Source: JBFAPK01 sp040676675
GTDB taxonomy: Bacteria > Actinomycetota > Actinomycetes > Mycobacteriales > Micromonosporaceae
DNA length: 35,808 bases
Assembly (NCBI RefSeq): GCF_040676675.1
Contig: NZ_JBFAPK010000062.1
Coordinates: forward strand, 1 to 35,808
Direction of reading: 5' to 3'
The stretch's first letter is position 1; every line of letters starts with the position of its first letter. The notes under the pieces were generated by a model. The model had not been told where the DNA came from. It ran no database searches and saw only the letters and a list, made by a program, of their open reading frames with translations. The translations under genes and the position numbers were made by a program. This document shows positions 30,150 to 35,808 of the stretch, in pieces.

Positions 30150-30172
30150 TTCCCTACTTAACCTATAGGGAA
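30150..30172 (-). promoter_or_regulatory. Inverted repeat upstream of the TauE/SafE gene
   Basis: ttcccta (30150-30156) and tagggaa (30166-30172) flank a 9-nt centre in a strikingly AT-rich stretch. A TAGGTT box (minus strand, 30160-30165) lies inside it. It is a candidate operator of a sulfur- or redox-responsive repressor; the regulator is not in this window. Confidence 0.55.
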
Positions 30173-30234
30173 TTTAATTCGGGTTGGTTTTGTGGTCAAG
30201 GGCTCACGGCGGGTTGCTTCCGCCCGTCGGGTGG

Positions 30235-32367
30235 CTACGCTCCGTCGGGTCGGTCCAGCCCGGCGGGGAGCGGACGGGCGTGCACGATCTCCAGCCGGGT
30301 GACCGCCCGGGTCAGCACCACGTAGAGGCGGTGCAGCCCGCGCGGTTCGGCGGCCACGATCTCGGCCGGCTCGACCACGACGACGTGGTCGTACTCCAGC
30401 CCCTTGGCCAGCGTCGCGGGTAGGGCGGTGACCCGCGCCGCGCCGTCGGGCCGGTCGGGGGTCGCCACCGGCACGCCGGTCGCCAGCAGGGCGGCGGTCA
30501 GCCCCGGCAGCGCGGCGTCCGCGCAGATCACCGCGATCGACCCCGGCTGGTCCAGCGCGGCCCGCGCCGCGGCGACGGCGTGCGCGACGGGGTCCGGGGT
30601 ACGGCTGACACGCAGCCGGCCGTCGGTGCGCAGCGACCGGGCCGCGGGCACGTCGACGGCGAGCAGCGGCAGCAGCCGGTTCGCCACCTCGACCACCGGG
30701 GCGGGCAGCCGGAATCCGGTGGTCAGCGCGGTGATCGTGGCGTCGGGCTTGCCGAGCCGGACGAGCTGCTCGGACCAGTTCCGGGCGGCCCAGACGGTGG
30801 TGGCCTGCGCGAGGTCGCCGAGCACGGTGAGCGAGCCGTGCGCGGCGCGCCGGGCGATCACCCGACACTCCATCGGGGAGAGGTCCTGCGCCTCGTCGAG
30901 CACGATGTGGCCGAACCCCTCGGGCCGGTCCAGCAGCCCGGCGGCCTCGTCGAGCAGGACCAGGTCCGCCGTGGTCCAGGCGGCGCTCTTCGGGGTACGC
31001 GGCCGGGGCCAGGCGATCGCGGCCTGCTCGGCGTCGGTGAGCAACCCGTCCGCGGCGTCGGCCCGTACCCGCGGGTCGCCGAGCAGCGACGCCACCAACT
31101 CGGCCGGGCGTACGGCCGGCCAGACCCGGTCGAGGAGGTCCCGCACCGGCCGGCTGTGGCTCATCCGGCGGACCCAGGCCGCGCCGGGGCTCTCCCGCGT
31201 CTCGGCCTGCCGCTGCAGCAGTGCGGTGACGCGGGCGCGCAGCCGCTCCCGGCCGAGAAGGTACGGCAGGCCGGCGCCGAGGACCTCCTCGACGAGCCGG
31301 CGCAGCGCGGCCGCGGAGACCTGCCAGCGCGCGGATCCGTCCGGCACGACGAGCGGTTCGTCCGGCTCGCCGACCCGCGCGTACAGGGCGCGGTACAGCA
31401 CCGTGGCCATCCGGGCGTCGTGCTTCACGGCCGCGGCGGCCGGGGACTCCACCGCCCGCACCGGGTACCCGCCGATCAGGCCCTCCAGGGTGGACTGCCG
31501 GACGTCGACCTCGCCCAGCGCCGGCAGCACGGCCGAGATGTAGCGCAGGAACGCCGGGTTCGGCCCGACGACCAGTACGCCGGCGCGGCGCAACCGCTGC
31601 CGGTGCGTGTAGAGCAGGTACGCCGCCCGGTGCAGCCCGACGGCGGTCTTGCCCGTGCCGGGCGCGCCCTGCACGCAGATCGACTCGTCGAGGTCGGCGC
31701 GGACGAGCCGGTCCTGCTCGGGCTGGATCGTGGCGACGATGTCGCGCATCGGCCCGATCCGGGGCCGCCCGATCTCGGCGGCGACCAGCCGGCTCGGCAC
31801 GGGTCCGTCGCCCGCTCCGGCCCCGGCACCGGTGCCGGTGCCGGAGCCGGGGCCCACCAGCGGCTCGTCCTCGAAGCCGGTCAGCTCGGCCGGGCGGTCG
31901 GTACGGGTGGCCCACCCGTACCGCCGGCGGACCCGTACGCCCTGCGGGTGGTCGCGACTGGCCTGGTAGAAGGCGCGGGCGACCGGCGCGCGCCAGTCGA
32001 TCACGACCGGCTCTCCGGCGGCCTCGCCGACGTGCCGGCGGCCGATGTAGTAGCGCTGGCCCCGGTGCTCGCCGGCGTCCGGCCCGTCGGTGAAGCCGAG
32101 CCGGCCGAAGTAGAGCGGGCTCTCCGGCTCCTCGGCGAGGGCCTTCGCCTCGGCGCGCAGCCGGCGCCCCAGGGTCTCCGCGGTGTACCCGTCGCCGGCG
32201 ACGTTCGCGCCGGTCTCCACCCGGTACCGGGCGGTCTGGCGCATCCCGGCCAGTACCGCGCGCGCCTGCGCGAGGTACCGCTGTTCGGCGGCCAACTCCT
32301 CCGCGAGGTGCCGCTGTTCGGTGGCCCGGTCGGGGTGGGGTCCGGCCTCGGGGGACACGGCGGTCAT
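30235..32367 (-). CDS. HelD/HelR-like superfamily 1 ATPase (RNA polymerase recycling)
   Basis: 710 residues. An N-terminal coiled coil (ATEQRHLAEELAAEQRYLAQ) would enter the RNA polymerase channel. It is followed by LYFGRLGF, YYIGRRHVG and VIDWRAPVARAFYQA, all characteristic of HelD proteins. Walker A is VQGAPGTGKTAVGLHRAAYL; motif II is HIVLDEAQDLSPMECRV; later motifs are TTGFRLPAPVVEVA and RLYVVLTRAV. HelD-type ATPases pull RNA polymerase off DNA, and HelR forms in actinobacteria displace rifamycins. The ribosome-binding site GGGAG is 7 nt before ATG. A Gly/Thr/Ala repeat (about 195-210) interrupts the region before the ATPase core. It is divergent from a TetR gene with two palindromes between, which suggests repression by that regulator. 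Confidence 0.88.
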   Translation of the reverse strand: MTAVSPEAGPHPDRATEQRHLAEELAAEQRYLAQARAVLAGMRQTARYRVETGANVAGDGYTAETLGRRLRAEAKALAEEPESPLYFGRLGFTDGPDAGEHRGQRYYIGRRHVGEAAGEPVVIDWRAPVARAFYQASRDHPQGVRVRRRYGWATRTDRPAELTGFEDEPLVGPGSGTGTGAGAGAGDGPVPSRLVAAEIGRPRIGPMRDIVATIQPEQDRLVRADLDESICVQGAPGTGKTAVGLHRAAYLLYTHRQRLRRAGVLVVGPNPAFLRYISAVLPALGEVDVRQSTLEGLIGGYPVRAVESPAAAAVKHDARMATVLYRALYARVGEPDEPLVVPDGSARWQVSAAALRRLVEEVLGAGLPYLLGRERLRARVTALLQRQAETRESPGAAWVRRMSHSRPVRDLLDRVWPAVRPAELVASLLGDPRVRADAADGLLTDAEQAAIAWPRPRTPKSAAWTTADLVLLDEAAGLLDRPEGFGHIVLDEAQDLSPMECRVIARRAAHGSLTVLGDLAQATTVWAARNWSEQLVRLGKPDATITALTTGFRLPAPVVEVANRLLPLLAVDVPAARSLRTDGRLRVSRTPDPVAHAVAAARAALDQPGSIAVICADAALPGLTAALLATGVPVATPDRPDGAARVTALPATLAKGLEYDHVVVVEPAEIVAAEPRGLHRLYVVLTRAVTRLEIVHARPLPAGLDRPDGA

Positions 32368-32436
32368 GGCGATTCTCCCAGCTCTCGGTACGGCTCCGCG
32401 CGGTGCGGTCGCGCCTGGTGGGGCGACCGGCAAAAT

Positions 32437-32470
32437 ACTTTACCCGGTTAAATTCTTATCTAGGTAAAGT
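32437..32470. promoter_or_regulatory. Tandem operators between helD-like and tetR-like genes
   Basis: Two similar 12-mers, TTACCCGGTTAA (32440-32451) and TTATCTAGGTAA (32457-32468), are each 10/12 palindromic with centres 17 nt apart. They lie inside a wider perfect pair actttacc (32437-32444) / ggtaaagt (32463-32470). The AT-rich block overlaps the -35 region of the tetR promoter. Confidence 0.7.
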
Positions 32471-32493
32471 TACTGACCGAGTCTCCCCAGTGT

Positions 32494-32499
32494 TACCGT
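32494..32499 (+). promoter_or_regulatory. -10 box of the leaderless tetR-like promoter
   Basis: TACCGT ends 6 nt before ATG 32506 and no Shine-Dalgarno is present. TTACTG (32470-32475) is a possible -35 at 18 nt spacing. Confidence 0.55.
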
Positions 32500-32505
32500 G
32501 ACCGG

Positions 32506-33237
32506 ATGCAGGCACACGCCGGGCTGCGCGAACGCAAGCGGGAACGCACCCGTGAGGCCATCTCGTCGGCGGCCATCTCGCTCTTCCTCGCGCACGGGTT
32601 CGACAAGGTGTCGGTGGCACAGATCGCGGCGGCGGCCGAGGTTTCCAAGCCGACGCTCTTCAAGTACTTCGCCAGCAAGGAGGAGCTGGTCCTGCACCGG
32701 ATCGCCGACCACCGGGGCGAGGCGGCCCGGGTGGTCCGCGAGCGCCGGCCGGGGGAGTCTCCGCTGGACGCGCTGCGCCGGCACTTCCTCGACGGGTTGG
32801 CGCGCCGCGACCCGGTGACCGGTCTCAACGACCACCCCGAGGTGCTCGCGTACCACCGGATGATCTTCGAAACGCCGAGCCTGCTCGTCCGGGCGGCCCA
32901 GTACGCCGAGGCAGAGGAGCGGGAACTGGCCGACGCCCTCGCCGCGACCGCCGTACCCGGCGACCCGACCGCCGACCGAGCCCCTTCCCCGGCCGGCGAC
33001 CCGCCGGTCGCCGCCCCCGGCCTGCCGGCCGACCCGCTCGGGCACCTGCTCGCCGCCCGGTTGACGGCGGCGCAGGTCGTCGCCGTGCAACGGGTGCTGG
33101 CCCGGGCCATCTGGCGCCGGCTCGTCGACGGGGAGAGCGCCGACCGGGCGTACCCGGCGGCCGTGTCGGCCGCCGAGCAGGCGTTCGACCTGCTCGCCTG
33201 CGGCCTCGAAGGGATGGGATCACCGCACCCCGGCTGA
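32506..33237 (+). CDS. TetR-family transcriptional regulator
   Basis: 243 residues. The N-terminal helix-turn-helix is canonical: RERKRERTREAISSAAISLF, then HGFDKVSVAQIAAAAEVSKP and TLFKYFASKEELVL. The ligand-binding part (residues 70-243) is helical with an Ala/Pro-rich insertion at about 152-180 (PGDPTADRAPSPAGDPPV), longer than usual. It is divergent from the HelD-like gene with palindromes in the shared intergenic region, so it likely represses both. The ligand may be an antibiotic or stress signal that calls for polymerase recycling; this is inference. It converges on the thioesterase gene with a 69-nt gap. Confidence 0.9.
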   Translation: MQAHAGLRERKRERTREAISSAAISLFLAHGFDKVSVAQIAAAAEVSKPTLFKYFASKEELVLHRIADHRGEAARVVRERRPGESPLDALRRHFLDGLARRDPVTGLNDHPEVLAYHRMIFETPSLLVRAAQYAEAEERELADALAATAVPGDPTADRAPSPAGDPPVAAPGLPADPLGHLLAARLTAAQVVAVQRVLARAIWRRLVDGESADRAYPAAVSAAEQAFDLLACGLEGMGSPHPG

Positions 33238-33306
33238 CCCCGGTCCGCCGGTCACGGTAGCGGTTGGCTCACCTCTCGGCGCGGGCGGCCGTCGACCGAG
33301 ATGCGC

Positions 33307-33729
33307 TTAACTCCCGGCGGGTGCCGCCGTCGACCGACCGAGGCCGTCGGGAGAGGGGAGGTTCTGCAACCGGACCTGACCGCGCGCCACCAGCCGGTCG
33401 GCCTCGTCGGTGATCTCGACCTGCCACAGCTGCTGGCTGCGCCCCCGGTGCACCGGCGTGGCGACCGCGCTCAGCTCGCCCTCGCGTACCGCGCGCAGGA
33501 AGTCCGTCTGGTTCGAGACGCCGACCACCCCGCCCCGGTCGCCGTACCAGACCGCGGCGCCGACGCTGGCGGCCGTCTCGACCACCGAGCTGTAGACCCC
33601 GCCGTGTTGGATTCCGTACGGCTGGAGCAGCTCCGGGCGGCACCGCCACCGGATCACGACCCGGTCCGGGGTGACCTCCTCGATCTGCAGTCCGAGCAGT
33701 GCCACGAACCCGGTCGCCAAGTCGGACAC
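33307..33729 (-). CDS. PaaI/YbdB-like hotdog-fold thioesterase
   Basis: 140 residues, single hotdog domain. The active-site signature QPYGIQHGGVYSSVVETAAS contains the HGG turn and the helix Glu (Glu of VVET) used as catalytic base in PaaI-type acyl-CoA thioesterases. The later strands VGVSNQTDFLRAV and GELSAVATPVHRGRSQQLWQ are typical of proteins annotated as 1,4-dihydroxy-2-naphthoyl-CoA hydrolase-like (menaquinone route) or phenylacetyl-CoA thioesterase; the sequence does not decide which. I chose GTG at 33729 because AGGAGG lies 6 nt upstream; an upstream TTG at 33753 is less likely. Confidence 0.85.
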   Translation of the reverse strand: MSDLATGFVALLGLQIEEVTPDRVVIRWRCRPELLQPYGIQHGGVYSSVVETAASVGAAVWYGDRGGVVGVSNQTDFLRAVREGELSAVATPVHRGRSQQLWQVEITDEADRLVARGQVRLQNLPSPDGLGRSTAAPAGS

Positions 33730-33912
33730 GGCCGCCCTCCTCAAGGTGATCAAATCCGGGACAGGCTACCCGGGGCGCCCGGTCCGGACCGCCGTGGGGA
33801 GCCCGCCGCCCGTCGCCCGGGGTCGACGGTCCGCTGAAATCGGGCGGGTGAGCTGCGGACGGGCGGGAAACCGGGTACGGGCACCGGTCGGTCATGGGGG
33901 AGAATCCAGACC

Positions 33913-35208
33913 GTGACCGATAGCAGCCTTGCTCCCGCCGGCCCCGCCGGCCGGGACTCCCTGATCGACGATCTGCAGTGGCGGGGTCTGATCCAGGACT
34001 CCACCGACCTCGACGAGCTGCGCCGCCGGTTCGCCGACGGGCCGGTGGTGTTCTATGTCGGCTTCGACCCGACCGCCCCGAGCCTGCACGTCGGCCATCT
34101 CATGCAGGTCACCACCGCGCGCCGGCTCCAGCTCGCCGGAAACCCGCCGCTGCTGCTGGTGGGCGGCGCGACCGGGCAGATCGGCGACCCCAAGGAGAGC
34201 GCCGAGCGGACCCTCAACCCGCCCGAGGTCGTCGCCGGCTGGGTACGGCGGATCCGCGACCAGCTCTCCCCGTTCGTCTCCTACACCGGCGAGCACGCCG
34301 CCCGCCTGGTCAACAACCTGGACTGGACCGCCGAGATGTCGGTCGTGGAGTTCCTGCGCGACGTGGGCAAGCACTTCCCGGTCAACCGGATGCTCGCCCG
34401 CGAGGTGGTCAAGGCGCGGCTGGAGACCGGGATCAGCTTTACCGAGTTCAGCTACCAGCTGCTCCAGGCGAACGACTTCTTCGAGCTGCACCGCCGGCAC
34501 GGCTGCGAGCTGCAGTTCGGCGGCTCGGACCAGTGGGGCAACATCACCGCGGGCGTCGACTACATCCGGCGGCGCGGCGGCGGCCCGGTGCACGCCTTCG
34601 TGACGCCCCTCGTGACGAAGGCGGACGGCACCAAGTTCGGCAAGACCGAGGGCGGCGCGGTCTGGCTGGACCCGCAGATGACCAGCCCGTACGCCTTCTA
34701 CCAGTTCTGGATCAACGCCGACGACCGGGACGTGGTCAACTACCTGCGCTACTTCAGCTTCCGCTCCCGCGAGGAGATCGAGGAGCTGGAGAAGGCGACT
34801 GCGGAGCGCCCGGCCGCCCGCGCGGCGCAGCGGGCGTTGGCGGAGGAACTCACCACGTTGGTGCACGGCGAGGAGGAGACCCGCCAGGCGGTCGCGGCCA
34901 GCCAGGCGCTGTTCGGGCGCGGCTCGTTGCAGGAGCTGACGGCGGAGACGCTGCGTGCGGCGCTGGCCGAGGCCGGCCTGGTACGCCTCGAGAAGCTGCC
35001 GTCGGTGGCCGTGCTGCTCAAGGAGGCGGGCCTGGTCGGCGGTCTGAACGAGGCGCGCCGCGCCATCAACGAGGGTGGCGCGTATGTCAACAACGAGCGG
35101 GTCTCGGACCCGGAGGCGGAGATCCCGGCCTCGGCGTTGCTGCACGGGCGGTACCTCGTGCTGCGCCGCGGCAAGCGCACCTTCGCCGGGGTCGAGCTCG
35201 CCGGCTGA
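33913..35208 (+). CDS. tyrS: Tyrosyl-tRNA synthetase
   Basis: 431 residues, class I aminoacyl-tRNA synthetase charging tRNA-Tyr. Motifs: tyrosine-binding FYVGFDPTAPSLHVGHL with the HIGH-type HVGH (residues 59-62), GGATGQIGDPK, SYQLLQANDFFELH, QFGGSDQWGNITAG and the KMSKS-type KFGKT. A C-terminal S4 RNA-binding domain is present (LPSVAVLLKEAGLVGGLNEA, AINEGGAYVNNERV, then VLRRGKRTFAGVEL). The start is GTG with GGGGGAG 10 nt upstream. It stands alone and is followed by a strong hairpin, then promoter sequences pointing out of the window. Confidence 0.97.
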   Translation: MTDSSLAPAGPAGRDSLIDDLQWRGLIQDSTDLDELRRRFADGPVVFYVGFDPTAPSLHVGHLMQVTTARRLQLAGNPPLLLVGGATGQIGDPKESAERTLNPPEVVAGWVRRIRDQLSPFVSYTGEHAARLVNNLDWTAEMSVVEFLRDVGKHFPVNRMLAREVVKARLETGISFTEFSYQLLQANDFFELHRRHGCELQFGGSDQWGNITAGVDYIRRRGGGPVHAFVTPLVTKADGTKFGKTEGGAVWLDPQMTSPYAFYQFWINADDRDVVNYLRYFSFRSREEIEELEKATAERPAARAAQRALAEELTTLVHGEEETRQAVAASQALFGRGSLQELTAETLRAALAEAGLVRLEKLPSVAVLLKEAGLVGGLNEARRAINEGGAYVNNERVSDPEAEIPASALLHGRYLVLRRGKRTFAGVELAG

Positions 35209-35360
35209 CCACCGCAGTCACGGGTGACCCGGAGGGGCCGTTCGTGGGGTGACCGGCGGCGCGGTCCCGGTGGAATGCCGGGCGTCCCAGGCCTGGTTGG
35301 ACCCCGGGTACGGCGGCAGCACCGCGCCGCGGCGGCGGTCTTCCGGTGGTGTGACGCGGA

Positions 35361-35412
35361 ACGCGCCCGGCCGATTTGACGTTCGATCGGCCGGGCGCGT
35401 AACTTTCTCTCT
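35361..35412 (+). terminator. Intrinsic terminator after tyrS
   Basis: acgcgcccggccgat (35361-35375) and atcggccgggcgcgt (35386-35400) form a perfect 15-bp stem with a 10-nt loop. It is followed by the pyrimidine-rich aactttctctct (35401-35412). Confidence 0.8.
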
Positions 35413-35506
35413 GCCCGCGGGGGAACGGACGAAACGGTGGAAATCACCGGGAGGCCGGACTCGCGGGACGATCAAGAGCTTTCCTGCCGGGCGGGTGACC
35501 GCTCGG

Positions 35507-35536
35507 TTGGCGGGTTCTCTTACCTGGGAGTAGCCT
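35507..35536 (+). promoter_or_regulatory. Candidate upstream rRNA-type promoter
   Basis: TTGGCG (35507-35512), an 18-nt spacer, TAGCCT (35531-35536). The downstream 270 nt contain no convincing gene, as expected for a multi-promoter rRNA leader. Confidence 0.4.
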
Positions 35537-35762
35537 GGGTGGAGCGCCCGTCACCGGCTGCGGCACCTTCGGGTTCGACCCGAGTTGGTGCAGCGGAACG
35601 GGCGAGGTAAGGTTGTTGGTCGCGGCAGGGTTCCGGGCGAGCTTTGCGGGTTGTTCCGCGGGTAGGCCGGTCTGCTTTCTCCTCTGGTTCGTGTGGCGGT
35701 GGTTTCGTCGTGTGTGCTGGTGGGGGTCTGGGTGGTTCTGTGTTGGTCCGGATGGGTTCGGG

Positions 35763-35791
35763 TTGACACGGGAGGAAAGCCCGGGTAACGT
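35763..35791 (+). promoter_or_regulatory. Consensus promoter at the right edge, probable 16S rRNA operon promoter
   Basis: A perfect -35 TTGACA (35763-35768), a 17-nt spacer and -10 TAACGT (35786-35791) make the strongest sigma-70-type promoter in the window. It points outward, and a stable-RNA operon is the usual owner of such a promoter after a long gene-free leader. The RNA gene itself is not in the window. Confidence 0.55.
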
Positions 35792-35808
35792 AGTAAAAGT
35801 GCCCAGCG

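Larger units (their letters stand above)
35209..35808. other. 600-bp gene-free region downstream of tyrS
   Basis: Contains the tyrS terminator, two promoter candidates and, from about 35640 to 35768, a plus strand strongly enriched in G and T with few A or C. No convincing coding sequence or tRNA was seen. Confidence 0.6.

Noticed and set aside
29109..30161. 350-codon plus-strand frame opposite the TauE/SafE gene
   Set aside because: Antisense shadow rich in Asp, Arg and Gly; the minus strand has clear permease motifs.
32368..32505. Rifamycin-associated element before the HelD-like gene
   Set aside because: The intergenic sequence is AT-rich with TTAnC...GnTAA palindromes and does not contain a GC-rich RAE-type repeat.
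35551..35769. 72-aa minus-strand ORF near the right edge
   Set aside because: Thr/Arg/Pro low complexity produced by the G/T-skewed leader; no ribosome-binding site.
35209..35808. tRNA or 16S rRNA start within the window
   Set aside because: No cloverleaf and no conserved 16S 5' sequence could be seen; only promoter-like elements.

Overview
The window comes from a very GC-rich actinobacterium. The most likely family is Micromonosporaceae (Micromonospora or a close relative). This rests on base composition, third-position GC, the gene families (LCP protein, SigE-family sigma factors, HelD-like ATPase, AA10 oxygenase with CBM2) and the many starts placed 6-7 nt after a TAnnnT -10 box, as in leaderless actinobacterial mRNAs. 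No species call was attempted. The window appears to stop just short of a 16S rRNA gene: tyrS is followed by a terminator and a consensus promoter at the right edge.

Layout. 41-7195: a membrane-anchored M28 metallopeptidase with a 9-bp minisatellite, a small membrane protein, a two-component system, an LCP cell-wall ligase and a 3-methyladenine DNA glycosylase. 7378-12383: a one-pass membrane protein, then a ribosome-rescue block made of an RtcB-like RNA ligase, the release factor homologue PrfH, a short leader ORF and a Tet(M)/OtrA-like ribosomal protection GTPase. 12398-17351: an arsenic island. Its minus arm is arsR, aquaporin, arsC. Its divergent plus arm carries two small Cys-containing proteins, a cytoplasmic M28 peptidase and an FAD oxidoreductase. 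No arsenite pump gene is visible.

17640-21513: a three-gene operon in visibly less GC-rich DNA, linked by two ATGA overlaps. It encodes an NrtR-type Nudix/winged-helix regulator under a perfect palindrome, a nucleoside phosphorylase-fold protein with a C-terminal Q-x-G motif, and a multi-pass membrane protein with nearly the same motif at its N-terminus. I read the shared motif as an amyloid-type (RHIM-like) homotypic signalling motif and the operon as a candidate undescribed effector/defence system. This is the strongest discovery candidate in the window.

21690-24096: a SigE-family sigma factor with an overlapping membrane-anchored beta-propeller-like partner and a small membrane protein. 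24178-26648: a secreted AA10 polysaccharide monooxygenase with CBM2, divergent from a beta-helix lipoprotein. 26749-29083: an ArsR-type repressor and a DHA2 exporter sharing a similar operator. 29193-30116: a TauE/SafE permease with an upstream inverted repeat. 30235-33237: a HelD-like ATPase divergent from a TetR regulator, with two similar palindromes between them. 33307-35208: a hotdog thioesterase and tyrS. 35209-35808: no gene; a terminator and rRNA-type promoters.
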